From assembly GCA_963718315.1 (NCBI GenBank), contig CAVQZC010000013.1:700576-764575 (forward strand): a stretch of 64,000 nucleotides of DNA, written 5' to 3'. Both the position numbers and the translations under genes were made by a program. Under the pieces are notes generated by a model that ran no database searches, had not been told where the DNA came from, and saw only the letters and a list, made by a program, of their open reading frames with translations. Shown piece after piece: positions 1 through 8,852 of the stretch. Origin of the DNA: CAVQZC01 sp963718315 (lineage in GTDB: Bacteria > Actinomycetota > Thermoleophilia > Gaiellales > JAICJC01). Every line of letters begins with the position of its first letter. The stretch's first letter is position 1.

Positions 1-114
1 CTGGTGCCACAGCTTGCCGTGGCGCTCGTTCTCGGGAACCCAGTCGATCGAGCGGACCTCGATCCCCTTGATGCCGGCCGCTGCCGGCGGGCTCGCCACG
101 GTTTCGGTCGCCAT
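1..114 (-). CDS. NCS1 family cytosine/purine permease, N-terminal 38 residues only
   Basis: This gene runs off the left edge of the window. The visible peptide carries the stretch GIEVRSIDWVPENERHGKLW, which is the cytoplasmic N-terminal signature preceding the first helix of the NCS1 (cytosine/purine/uracil/allantoin) permeases. The ATG is preceded at good distance by an AAGGAG ribosome site (about 124-130). The transmembrane part lies outside the window, so the substrate cannot be judged. Family assignment is from established NCS1 N-terminal conservation. Confidence 0.7.
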   Translation of the reverse strand, partial: MATETVASPPAAAGIKGIEVRSIDWVPENERHGKLWHQ

Positions 115-273
115 CAGGCCTCACTCCTTCCACGGGGCTGGGATTGCGCGGTTATAGACGACCGTTTCGCAGGAGTCAATGCTCGTGGCCGAAGTCACGT
201 GTGCGGTTTCGGACGGCATGGCAGCGCCGCCACGTCGAGTGGCGGCGCTTCGAGGCTGCCGACGAGCCGGCTG

Positions 274-1242
274 CTATGGGTAGGTCTGGACGCAGGAGGT
301 GCTCGCGTTCGAGTACTCCTGCTGGATGTAGTAGAAGTGGCCGTTCAACTCTTCGTTGGCCAGGCCGCCGTCCAGGCCGGCGCTACCGAACGTCCAGGCG
401 CACAGGTCCCCGATCTCCCCGCTGCTGTTGCTGGCGTACCAGGCGTCGATCTCGGGGTCGGTGCGAGTCTCCATCGCCTCGTGGCTGAGAACGTTGATCT
501 CGTAGTCGGCCGCGGGCTTGTTGTTGGGACTTGGCTGGCCGGCCACCGCGCAGGTGTAGTTCGTGTTCACCAGGTAGGGCATGTTGGCGTAGTAGACCTG
601 CTTGCCCGTGATGCTGTTGTAGGTGTGGTACCCGCAGTACTCGGTGAAGGAGCAGTCGTTCTGTGACGCGTTGAAACACGAGCCTTCGTCCTTCGCGGTG
701 AACACGAAGAACTCGGAGGTCGGCTTCACCTTCCAGCCCTTGGCGGTGATTGCCCGGCCGACAGCCGCACGGATGTCCGAGTCGAGGAGGCAGTTCGTGC
801 CGGTGTAGCCCGTCGAGCACTCGCCGGTCGGGTACGGCGTCGTGTCGGTGTAGCTGCCGCCGAACTTGGAGGTGTTGGTGATGAAGCTCGTCTGGGAGTT
901 GATGTCCTGGTAGTACTGGGTGCCGATGTTGTACCAGGCTGAACCGCTCTCGTCCTTCAGGAAGCGGGTGACCAGCTTGGTGTAGCCGCTTGCATACTTT
1001 GCCGCCGCGCCTGATTGGAGCTTGGCCGGCTTCCAGAAGATCGCATACGTCTTGGTCGACAGCTGGACCGGACCGCCGTGGTAGGTCATCGGCCCGCTCG
1101 GCACGGCCGGCGCGTCGATCACCGGAAACGCCTGCGGCGGGCGGACGATTGCCGGCCCACGGGCGGCGAGCGCCGGCTGCGAGCCCAGCGCGCAGAAGAC
1201 GATGACGAATACGGGTGCGAGCTTCCTGGCCAGCAACAGCAT
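274..1242 (-). CDS. Secreted EXORDIUM/PHI-1-like protein with an HEAME motif
   Basis: A 322-residue exported protein with a clear Sec signal peptide (hydrophobic residues about 8-26, ALA-A cleavage). The mature start contains MTYHGGPVQLSTKTYAIFWKP, like the YHGGPV..G...Y.IWYG opening of phosphate-induced protein 1/EXORDIUM-family domains. Near residue 255 lies VLSHEAMETRTDPEIDAWY, followed by GEIGDLCAW; bacterial relatives carry a similar HE..E.TDP segment that resembles a zinc-peptidase helix, but activity is unproven. Several Cys pairs suggest disulfides. ATG at 1242 has a strong GGGGAGGG ribosome site. It is divergent from the secreted gene at 1479. Family call moderate; function unknown. 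Confidence 0.6.
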   Translation of the reverse strand: MLLLARKLAPVFVIVFCALGSQPALAARGPAIVRPPQAFPVIDAPAVPSGPMTYHGGPVQLSTKTYAIFWKPAKLQSGAAAKYASGYTKLVTRFLKDESGSAWYNIGTQYYQDINSQTSFITNTSKFGGSYTDTTPYPTGECSTGYTGTNCLLDSDIRAAVGRAITAKGWKVKPTSEFFVFTAKDEGSCFNASQNDCSFTEYCGYHTYNSITGKQVYYANMPYLVNTNYTCAVAGQPSPNNKPAADYEINVLSHEAMETRTDPEIDAWYASNSSGEIGDLCAWTFGSAGLDGGLANEELNGHFYYIQQEYSNASTSCVQTYP

Positions 1243-1478
1243 TGTTCCCTCCCCACCATCAGAGCCGGTGTGTTCCGCGGTGTGGTTGACCGCCCCGACC
1301 TCTCAGAGCCGGGCGGGATAGTCTCACGCGCCACACGGCGGGTCAAACCGGGCGCCGCCGGGTCGGCCCCACCGCAGAGTAAGCCCAGATACCTGCCCAG
1401 GTCGGACTGTTGACTGCGCGGCACACGGGGAGTAGGTTGCAGCCGTTGCCACCTGCTCTGAGACCGGAGGGGACTTAG

Positions 1479-3152
1479 ATGGTACGACGGACCTTGGCCG
1501 TGCTTGCTGTCGTCGCGATTGCGTTTGGCGCAGTCGCCGCAGCTGGATCGGCCGCCACCCGGACGACACACAAGGCGGCTGACGCCGCCGGCGTGCGCCC
1601 GAACGCGATCGGGCAGCTCGACTGCAACGGATACAGCGGCATCCAGCAGCGGGCGCAAAGCACCCCGTCCTGCACCGACCTGCGCACGGTGTACGACGGC
1701 AAGCCCGGCCGCTTCTACGACAACGGGCACTACATCGGTCACGACGAACCGAGCCTGCGGTTCCTCTCGAGCCGTCCGGGCTCGAGCAACAACGTGACCT
1801 GGGTCGAGAACCTGCCCCGCGACCCGGTCGCGGTGCCGACCGTTGCCACTCCAGGCAAGGATGTCACTCACTGGTTCGAGTTGTCGGTCGCCCCATGGTT
1901 CAGCATGCCGATCTGCGACCCGAACTCCTACCCGCTCTCGCCGTGCAAGCCGAACAGCGACAGCAACGCTCCAACGCACCCGCCCACGTACGACCAGGGC
2001 GGCGGCGGCAGCGCCTTCATGGAGCTGCAGTTCTATCCGCCGGGGTTTGCGCCCATTACCGACGCCATCAGCTGTGACAACACCCACTGGTGCGGCGCCC
2101 TGACCATCGACAGCCTCGAGTGCACGGCCGGCTTCCAGGACTGCAACGCCAACTGCGAGGAACCACAGCAGTTCGCGTTCCTGCAGCGCGACGGCGTGCC
2201 CACCGGGCCGCCGAGCCCGCAGCGCTCCAACTACGCCAGCCACACGCCCAACGGCCAGACGCTGTTGATGAACCCGGGCGACAAGCTGAGCGTCCACGTC
2301 TTCGACGCGCCGCTGTCCGGAGGTGGGCACGCGCTCGAGACCAGAGTCACCGACCTGACAACCCACCAGACGGGTTACATGATCGCGTCGGCCCACAACG
2401 GGTTCATGAACACGAGCTTCAAGGACTGCTCGGGCCATCCGTTCAACTTCGAGCCCGAGTACAGCACCGCGAAAGTCGGCAACATCGTGCCGTGGGCGGC
2501 GCTCCAGGCGGGCATCGTCACGCAGTACGAGATCGGGCACTTCGAGGCGTGCACCAAGGTGACCCACACGACGCCGCTGAACCTGGGCCCGTTCACCGAC
2601 ACCTTCTGGAACATCTGCAAGGGGCCGTACGAGAGCTCGACCGGTCCGGACAGCGGGAGCAACCCGGAGATCAGCAGCTCGCCCTGTTACCCGAAGGGTG
2701 ACACCCACAAGGGCCACACAGCGCCCGACCTGGTCACCGGCTGCGTTGCCGCGTTCGCCCAGAACGGGGACCTCGACTTCGACGGTTCGCCGTACTGGCC
2801 GGACTGGCCGAACTCGCTGACCCCGAACCGGGATCCGTCGCCGTTCCTGCAGCAGCAGCCGACGACGAACGGCGCCAAGTACCCGCAGATCCAGTTCGAG
2901 ACCGACGCCGCCGCGAGCGAGGTGCTCACCTGCGGCCCCTCGACCCTGAGCGGGTGCCGGGTTCCGCCGCCGGGCGCCCCCGGGCACTTCTACCCGTACT
3001 TCACGCACATGACCATCAACGGTCAGTGCCTGTGGGCGTTCGGGCGGATGAACCAGGGCGTCACCTACGGCCGTGACCTTCAGTACGGCCACCCGTCCGG
3101 GTACTTCTTCGGAGACCTGGCAAGCGCAATCAAGGACAACCCCTGCGTCTAG
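1479..3152 (+). CDS. Secreted protein of unknown function, paralogous to the gene at 20504-21673
   Basis: 557 residues with an N-terminal signal peptide (hydrophobic about 5-24, then AATRTT). No catalytic motif is recognised. It shares an ordered set of short blocks with the other secreted protein in this window: GHDEPSL.FLSS, a V.W.E.LP segment, FMELQFYPPGF, a GD.LSVHVFD segment and a Y.IGHFE/WEIGHTS block, so the two are paralogues. Many Cys residues suggest an extracytoplasmic, disulfide-rich fold. ATG at 1479 is preceded by GGAGGGG. A strong hairpin follows the stop codon, so it is probably a single-gene transcript. Confidence 0.65.
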   Translation: MVRRTLAVLAVVAIAFGAVAAAGSAATRTTHKAADAAGVRPNAIGQLDCNGYSGIQQRAQSTPSCTDLRTVYDGKPGRFYDNGHYIGHDEPSLRFLSSRPGSSNNVTWVENLPRDPVAVPTVATPGKDVTHWFELSVAPWFSMPICDPNSYPLSPCKPNSDSNAPTHPPTYDQGGGGSAFMELQFYPPGFAPITDAISCDNTHWCGALTIDSLECTAGFQDCNANCEEPQQFAFLQRDGVPTGPPSPQRSNYASHTPNGQTLLMNPGDKLSVHVFDAPLSGGGHALETRVTDLTTHQTGYMIASAHNGFMNTSFKDCSGHPFNFEPEYSTAKVGNIVPWAALQAGIVTQYEIGHFEACTKVTHTTPLNLGPFTDTFWNICKGPYESSTGPDSGSNPEISSSPCYPKGDTHKGHTAPDLVTGCVAAFAQNGDLDFDGSPYWPDWPNSLTPNRDPSPFLQQQPTTNGAKYPQIQFETDAAASEVLTCGPSTLSGCRVPPPGAPGHFYPYFTHMTINGQCLWAFGRMNQGVTYGRDLQYGHPSGYFFGDLASAIKDNPCV

Positions 3153-3169
3153 CGACGCGATGAGCCGAT

Positions 3170-3200
3170 GCCCCCGGGAGGCAACACGCCTCCCGGGGGC
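3170..3200 (+). terminator. Rho-independent-type hairpin after the secreted gene
   Basis: A perfect 13-bp stem (3170-3182 with 3188-3200) around a 5-nt AACAC loop lies 18 bp after the stop codon at 3152. There is no T-tract, which is common for actinobacterial terminators. Confidence 0.75.
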
Positions 3201-3346
3201 TCGATGATGTCACGACAACGCGGCGCTGGCCGCGCTGCCGTCCGGATCCAGGCACGTCGCACACAGCCTGACAAGCCAGAGGGCTGGTCGCCGACCGTGT
3301 GAGCCGGACGGCGGGCTCCGGCGCGAACCTCCCGGGGGGATCGACC

Positions 3347-3852
3347 ATGAGAACGCTGTACCTCTCCTACGCCACGCCAAGTCGAGCTGGGACGAGCAGC
3401 TCGTCGCCGACCACGACCGGCCGCTCGCGCCGCGCGGGCGCAAGGACGCGCGGGCGATGTGCGAGCACCTGGGAGCGCTGGAGACAGCGCCCGCGCTCGT
3501 GCTTTGCTCGTCGGCGGTGCGCACGCGACAGACGCTCGACCTGATCGCCCCGGGCATCCCCGATGCCGAGGTCGAGATCGAGGACGGCATCTACGCGGCC
3601 ACCGACTCCGCGCTCCTGACCCGCCTGCGTGAGGTCGACGACGGGGTCGACGCGGCCATGGTGATCGGCCACAACCCGGGACTGGAGCAGCTCGCGATGC
3701 GGCTGTCCGGCGACGGCCGAGCGATCCAGGCCGCCGGCAAGTTCCCCACCTGCGCGCTTGCCACCCTCGAGTTCGAGGGTGGCTGGGCAACCCTGCACGA
3801 CGGCGGCGCGGAGCTGACCGACTTCGCCACCGGCCGCCAGCTGCGGCGCTAG
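3347..3852 (+). pseudogene. sixA: SixA-type phosphohistidine phosphatase, frameshifted near its start
   Basis: ATG at 3347 (after GGGGGA) encodes MRTLYL, then the frame breaks at a CTCTC run (3362-3366). Skipping two bases restores LRHAKSSWDE, the histidine-phosphatase RHA motif with the catalytic His. The rest (to 3852) is intact: SSAVRTRQTLD, VIGHNPGLEQLAMRLSG (second catalytic His) and a typical C-terminus. The reconstructed length of about 168 residues fits SixA. Either a 2-base slippage inactivated the gene or the assembly has an error; the rest of the frame has no other damage, which favours error or very recent loss. SixA proteins dephosphorylate histidine-phosphorylated phosphotransfer proteins. 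Confidence 0.75.
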
Positions 3853-3881
3853 GACCTGCCCAATGCGCACGCTCTGCCCGG

Positions 3882-4451
3882 CTACCTGTGCCGCCGGTAC
3901 TCCAGCTCCAGCACTCCGGTCTGAAAGGCATTGCTGGACACCAGGTCGAGACGGTAGGACTCGGGAGCGTCCTCGAACAGCCGGGTGCCCTGGTCGGCGA
4001 TATACGGGTGCATGCCAAGGTGCCACTCGTCGATCAGGTCGAGCCACATCAGCGACCGCCAGAGGGTGACGCCGCCCCACACCACGATGTGGCCGTCGCC
4101 GCCTTGCCTGAGCTTGTCGATCTCGTCTGCCGTGTCACCCGTAGCGATGGTTGTGTTGGCCCAGTCGGCCGTCTTCAGCGTCCGGGAGAAGACGACCTTG
4201 CGCCCGGCGGTCAGAATGTCGGCCCACGGATGGTCCGGGTTCGCCGGGAGGCTTGCCGACATGCCCTCGTACGCCGTGCGGCCCATGATGTGCGCGTGGG
4301 CGCTCCGGAGAAAGTGGAGTGACTGGTCATCCTGGCTCGCGCCACCGGCCTGGTCGAGCAGCTCGAAGCAGAACCGGTAGTACTCGGTGCCCTCGTCAGC
4401 CAGAAGGCCGTTGAGCGAGTAGTGGAACACCAACGCGATCAGCTTCCGCAT
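3882..4451 (-). CDS. Dihydrofolate reductase/RibD C-terminal family protein
   Basis: 189 residues starting MRKLIALVFHYSLNGLLAD, the usual first strand of the RibD_C/DHFR-like family in actinobacteria (MRKLI....SLDG). Conserved later segments include GRTAYEGM, KVVFSRTL, and IVVWGGVTLWRSLMWLDLIDE, the dinucleotide-binding GG region followed by the LIDE helix. These proteins reduce pterin- or flavin-like substrates with NADPH; the substrate here is unknown. ATG at 4451 sits 7 nt after AGGAG; a TTG six bases upstream would have no spacing and is rejected. Confidence 0.8.
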   Translation of the reverse strand: MRKLIALVFHYSLNGLLADEGTEYYRFCFELLDQAGGASQDDQSLHFLRSAHAHIMGRTAYEGMSASLPANPDHPWADILTAGRKVVFSRTLKTADWANTTIATGDTADEIDKLRQGGDGHIVVWGGVTLWRSLMWLDLIDEWHLGMHPYIADQGTRLFEDAPESYRLDLVSSNAFQTGVLELEYRRHR

Positions 4452-4602
4452 CGCCAAACTCCTTGGTCGTGGATCGTCAGGGCATTGCGCCGCTCGTCTC
4501 CCTGAGACCCCACTCCGGCCCGGATCTCATCGGTCGCCGGCGGGCGATGATCGGTCTCAGCGTGCGTTCGGTGCCGCTCCTGGCCGGGCGGCCTGCCTGG
4601 AG

Positions 4603-5280
4603 TCAGAAGGGGACGCTTCTCCGAAGATGAACCAGCGTGTTGCACCGAGGCTTGCCATCCAGCCTTCGATCACCGAGAAGTGACTGCAACTCCTCCGGCT
4701 CGTAGAAGACCTCGACGACCTGGAACTCCCTTCCGTCGTGCACGCGGCGGAGCTCCAGATCCGAATCACGCCGGATGACGTTGGGGCCCGGGATCTCGAT
4801 CCGGTTGTCGATGAGGAACACCCGACCTCGCGGTGCAAGACAGGACCGCACCAATGACCAGAAGCTCGGAAATCGCGACCGCGGCACGTGAGACAGCCAG
4901 AAGGAGAAGAACACGACGTCATAGGTCCGCAGTGGCTGCCATGTGAATAGATCGGCAACGACGTAATCCACATCGGGTCGACAGACGCGCTTGTGGTTCA
5001 ACTCCAGCGACTCGGGTGACGAGTCGATGACCGTCAGATGCCCAGCAGTACGGGCCAGATGCACCGTCCACCATCCGGTGCCACCTGCGAGCTCCAAGAC
5101 GTCACCGCTCGCGCCAAAGGTCTCGAGTGCGGCCGCCATGCGCGCGACGTCCCGATCCCATTCCTCGGCCGATTCCGCGCCTTGGTCGAAGCGGCCGCGT
5201 CGCTGCCACCACTCGTCGTATTCGGGCGCGCGAGCTTGGTAGTACGCTCGCTGCTCGGCGCAGAGCCGATCGTCGTCCAT
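4603..5280 (-). CDS. Class I SAM-dependent methyltransferase
   Basis: 225 residues. The motif I SAM-binding loop is VLELAGGTGWWTVHLA (about residue 60). An acidic ribose-binding residue follows in LTVIDSSPESL, then VDYVVADLF and YDVVFFSFWLSHVP, matching motifs II-IV of the Methyltransf_11/25 fold. The substrate is not predictable. The gene stands alone, with a 75-bp gap to the downstream peptidase gene on the same strand. Confidence 0.85.
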   Translation of the reverse strand: MDDDRLCAEQRAYYQARAPEYDEWWQRRGRFDQGAESAEEWDRDVARMAAALETFGASGDVLELAGGTGWWTVHLARTAGHLTVIDSSPESLELNHKRVCRPDVDYVVADLFTWQPLRTYDVVFFSFWLSHVPRSRFPSFWSLVRSCLAPRGRVFLIDNRIEIPGPNVIRRDSDLELRRVHDGREFQVVEVFYEPEELQSLLGDRRLDGKPRCNTLVHLRRSVPF

Positions 5281-5355
5281 ATACGGAGTCTCGCACCCGT
5301 CGTGCCGTCCTCGCGCTCTGTCGGATAGAGCGCCCGCGCCATCGACCGATGATCG

Positions 5356-6544
5356 CTATCCGCCGAGCACGGTTAACGTGCGCGGCAGCTTCGACAGCAC
5401 CTCGATACCGTGCTCTGTCATCAGCAGGCTCTCCATGTAGCTGGCGGTGAATCCGCCCTCCCGGTTGAACAGGATGTTCTCGTAGTTGGTCAGGTACCCC
5501 GGCTCCCAGGTGAACGGCTCCCAGGCGTCGTTGGAGAGGTAGGTGTGGCCGACCCAGTTGGGGCGAATCCCCAGCCCCAGCGCATAGCCACCGACCCACC
5601 ACACCTGCTCGGGCGAGTAGCGGGCGAAGACGTAGTCCTCGCCGATCCGCTGGGCGACGTCGAGCGGGTCGCCCGGGCGAACCCCGCGCTGCACCTCGAG
5701 CACGCTGCCGGCCGTGTAGTCGAGGATCTCGCGGGCACCCGGGTTGTCGCGGCCGATGGCAAACGTGCGGCAGACGTCGACGTGGTAGCGCTCGACCACG
5801 CCGCAGCTGTCGACGTACATGACGTCCCCTTCCTCGACCGGCCGGCGGCCGGGCGCCGAGTGCGTCCGCGCCCACACCTCGGGGCCTGCGGACACCATCG
5901 TCTCGATCGCCGCCCGCTCGCCGCCGTGCTCGCTCATGACCTGATCGATGTGCGCGGCGATCTCGAGCTCGGTGCGCCCAGGCCGCACGAAATCGGGCAA
6001 TGATGCGTATGCAGCGTCGACGATTCTCGGAGGCTCGATCCACGTAGACGAGCTCGGCGGGCGATTTCACCAGGCGTACGTGGTCGACGATCCAGTCGCC
6101 GTCGGAGACGCTGACGCCGGCGTCCCGCAGCCGGGCGCAGAGCTCGTCCAGCACCGGGGCCCCTGGCGTCACGCTCCACCGCTCGACGCCGACCACGCCG
6201 TCGGCCCCAGCGTGCGACCGGAGCAGCCCCGCGACCGTGTCGACCGCGTCGTCGTAGCGGAAGAAGCGCGCCTCGTCGAAGTGGGCGAGCGCCCGCGCCA
6301 GGTGCTCGTGACGCTCGTAGTCGACGAACAGGAGCTGGTCATCGTCTGCCCGCACCACGGCGCCGAGCGGCGCCCGCGGCGGGTACCAGATCGAGTGGAA
6401 CCCGGTCAGGTAGAGCAGGTTCGGAGGGCTGGTCACGAACAGCACGTCGACCCCGCGCTCGGCCATCCGCTCGCGTACCCGGCGGGCTCGGTCGCGGTAC
6501 TCCGCGATCTCGAAGGGCAACTCCAGCTTGACGGTGTCTGACAT
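5356..6544 (-). pseudogene. M24-family metallopeptidase (Xaa-Pro dipeptidase-like), one frameshift
   Basis: The N-terminal creatinase-like domain begins at ATG 6544 (MSDTVKLELPFEIAEYRDRA) with LYLTGFHSIWYPP and runs to LVKSPAELVYVDRA. One extra base (or two missing) at about 6023-6035 then shifts the frame, and the C-terminal pita-bread domain continues as IVDAAYASLPDFVRPGRTE to the stop at 5356. The five metal ligands of M24 are present in order: D in MYVDS, D in HVDVCRTF, H in WVGHTYLS, E in WEPGYLTN and E in MESLLMTEHG. Total about 395 residues, normal for the family. An assembly indel is likely. Confidence 0.8.
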
Positions 6545-6609
6545 CGGGCCTCCTGCTCTTGGTCGCAGGTGACGATACGGGATCCGGAGCACGCCGGCCG
6601 GGGTGGTGC

Positions 6610-6633
6610 TAACGTGACGTGCACGTAAGGTTA
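6610..6633. promoter_or_regulatory. Candidate MerR-type operator palindrome
   Basis: A 24-bp near-palindrome TAAC-gtg-ACGTGCACGT-aag-GTTA lies 10 bp upstream of the merR-like start codon. The central ten bases are a perfect palindrome and the outer four-base arms also match. Position and symmetry fit autoregulation by the adjacent MerR protein; binding itself is inferred. Confidence 0.55.
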
Positions 6634-6643
6634 CGGGAGGGTC

Positions 6644-7105
6644 GTGGCGACAGTCGAGACACAATTCCGCATCGGGGAGCTGGCGCGCCGGGTTGGCGCG
6701 ACGCCCCGCACAGTGCGCTACTACGAGGAGCTCGGGCTACTGCCCGACCGCGGCCGGGAGCAGGGCAGCCACCGCCTCTACGACGCCGAGGACGAGGCCC
6801 GCATGCGCGAGCTGCTGCGGCTGCGCGAGCTGCTCGGCCTCTCGCTGGAGGAGCTGCGCGCGTGGGTCGACGCCGAGGCCGCCCGGGCCGACCTGCGGGA
6901 GCGGTGGCATACCGGCGACCCGAGCGACGAGGACGAGCGCACGCACATCCTCGACGCCGCCCGCGAGCACATCGACACCCAGCTTTCGGTTGTCCGCAAC
7001 CGCCGCGCCGCTCTCGAGGAGCTGGAGGATGAGCTGGTCGAGAAGCGACGGCGGCTGCGGACGCTTCTGGCCGAGCTCTCGGCGGGGGTGCCGGCCGATG
7101 CCTGA
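6644..7105 (+). CDS. MerR-family transcriptional regulator
   Basis: 153 residues. The N-terminal winged helix is textbook MerR: FRIGELARRVGATPRTVRYY then EELGLLP, followed by a long dimerisation coiled coil rich in Leu/Glu/Arg. No Cys cluster is seen in the effector part, so it is probably not a metal sensor but a drug/stress-type member. GTG start at 6644 with a GGGAGG site. Its stop overlaps the start of the MFS transporter (ATGCCTGA), so both genes are one transcript, probably controlled through the palindrome at 6610-6633. Confidence 0.9.
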   Translation: MATVETQFRIGELARRVGATPRTVRYYEELGLLPDRGREQGSHRLYDAEDEARMRELLRLRELLGLSLEELRAWVDAEAARADLRERWHTGDPSDEDERTHILDAAREHIDTQLSVVRNRRAALEELEDELVEKRRRLRTLLAELSAGVPADA

Positions 7106-8843
7106 GCGCTCCGACCGCTACAAGTGGGTCGCCCTGTCGAACACGACGATGGGCATGCTGATGGCGACGATCAACTCCTCGATCGTCCTGATCGCGCTGC
7201 CCGACATCTTCCGCGGCATCCACCTCAACCCGCTGCTACCGGGCAACGCCAGCTATCTGCTGTGGATGATGATGGGCTTCCTGGTGGCCACGGCGGTGCT
7301 GGTGGTCAGCTTCGGGCGGATCGGCGACATGTACGGCCGCGTGCTGATGTTCAACATCGGGTTCGCGGTCTTCACGGTCTGTTCGATCCTGCTCTCCATC
7401 ACCTGGATGCAGGGCTCCGAGGCGGCGATGTGGCTGATCGCGATGCGGATCGGCCAGGGCGTGGGCGGTGCGCTGCTGATGGGCAACTCGGCCGCGATCC
7501 TGACCGACGCCTTCCCCCATGACCAGCGCGGACTGGCCCTCGGGATCAACGCCGTGGCCGCCATCGCCGGCTCCTTCATCGGACTCGTCCTGGGCGGCGT
7601 CCTCGGCCCGATCAACTGGCGGCTGGTCTTCCTGGTGTCGGTGCCGGTCGGGCTGCTGGGCACCCTGTGGTCATACTGGAAACTGGAGGAGCGGGGCGAG
7701 CGGCATCCCGCGAAGATCGACTGGTGGGGCAACCTGACGTTCGCCGTCGGCCTGATTCTGGTGCTGGTGTCGATCACCTACGGCATCCAGCCCTTCGGTG
7801 GCCACGCGATGGGCTGGACGAATCCGGAGACGCTCGTCCTGCTGTTCGGTGGACTGGCGCTGCTCGGGCTCTTCGCGGTCGTCGAGGTGCGAACCCCGGA
7901 GCCGATGTTCCGGCTGTCGCTGTTCAAGATCCGTGCGTTCAGCTGCGGTGCGATTGCAACCTTCCTCGCGTCGCTCGGCCGCGGCGGCCTGATGTTCATG
8001 CTGATCATCTGGCTGCAGGGCATCTGGCTGCCGCTGCACGGGTACAGCTTCGCGAACACGCCGCTGTGGGCGGGCATCTACATGCTGCCGCTGACGGTCG
8101 GGTTCCTGATCGCCGGGCCGGCCTCGGGCTGGCTCTCCGACCACTTCGGAGCCCGCCCGTTCGCCACCGGCGGGATGCTGGTCGCGGCGCTCGCGTTCCT
8201 GCTGCTCGAGATGCTGCCGGTGAACTTCTCGTACCAGTACTTCGCCGGTCTGCTCCTTCTGACCGGCCTGGGCATGGGGCTGTTCGCCTCGCCCAACCAG
8301 AGCGGGATCATGAACAGCCTGCCGGCCCGCCAGCGAGGCGTCGGCGCCGGGATGGCCGCCACCTTCCAGAACTCGGCGATGGTGCTCTCGATCGGGATCT
8401 TCTTCTCGCTGATGATCATCGGTCTTGCCGCCTCGCTGCCGGGGACGCTGCAGAGCGGGCTCCAGGCGCAGGGTGTCCCCCACGCCGACGCGACCCGGAT
8501 CTCGCACCTGCCGCCGGTCGGCCTGCTGTTCGCATCGTTCCTCGGGTTCAACCCGATCAAGGAGCTGCTCGGCCCGCACGTGCTCGGCAGCCTGTCCGCA
8601 AGTCACGCCGCCTATCTCACCGGGCGCGGGTTCTTCCCGTCGCTGATCTCAGGGCCGTTCCTGGACGGCCTGCACGAGGCGTTCGACTTCGCGATCGCGT
8701 GCTGCCTGGTCGCCGCCGGTGCGTCGTGGCTGCGCGGAGGCCAGTACGTCCACGAGGTGGACGCCAGCCCGGTCAAGGCCGCCCAGGAACCGGCCATCGA
8801 AGGAGTCGACGGCGAGATCGCCATCGCCGTCGACGGCGACTAG
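7098..8843 (+). CDS. MFS drug-efflux transporter, DHA2 (14-TM) type
   Basis: 581 residues with about 14 hydrophobic segments. Motif A appears as GRIGDMYGR, and the antiporter motif region as GSFIGLVLGGVLGPINWR, typical of DHA2/EmrB-like proton-drug antiporters. SGWLSDHFGARP is the second motif A copy. A short acidic tail ends the protein. It overlaps the merR gene by 8 bp, which supports a MerR-regulated efflux role; the exported compound is unknown. It converges with the gene ending at 8853 with only 9 bp between. Confidence 0.9.
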   Translation: MPERSDRYKWVALSNTTMGMLMATINSSIVLIALPDIFRGIHLNPLLPGNASYLLWMMMGFLVATAVLVVSFGRIGDMYGRVLMFNIGFAVFTVCSILLSITWMQGSEAAMWLIAMRIGQGVGGALLMGNSAAILTDAFPHDQRGLALGINAVAAIAGSFIGLVLGGVLGPINWRLVFLVSVPVGLLGTLWSYWKLEERGERHPAKIDWWGNLTFAVGLILVLVSITYGIQPFGGHAMGWTNPETLVLLFGGLALLGLFAVVEVRTPEPMFRLSLFKIRAFSCGAIATFLASLGRGGLMFMLIIWLQGIWLPLHGYSFANTPLWAGIYMLPLTVGFLIAGPASGWLSDHFGARPFATGGMLVAALAFLLLEMLPVNFSYQYFAGLLLLTGLGMGLFASPNQSGIMNSLPARQRGVGAGMAATFQNSAMVLSIGIFFSLMIIGLAASLPGTLQSGLQAQGVPHADATRISHLPPVGLLFASFLGFNPIKELLGPHVLGSLSASHAAYLTGRGFFPSLISGPFLDGLHEAFDFAIACCLVAAGASWLRGGQYVHEVDASPVKAAQEPAIEGVDGEIAIAVDGD

Positions 8844-8852
8844 CGAGACTCG

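Noticed and set aside
1119..3092. Long minus-strand open frame opposite the secreted protein gene
   Set aside because: Arg/Val/Gly-rich low-complexity translation without motifs; an antisense shadow typical of high-G+C DNA. The same applies to long antisense frames opposite pst, kdp and the ABC genes.
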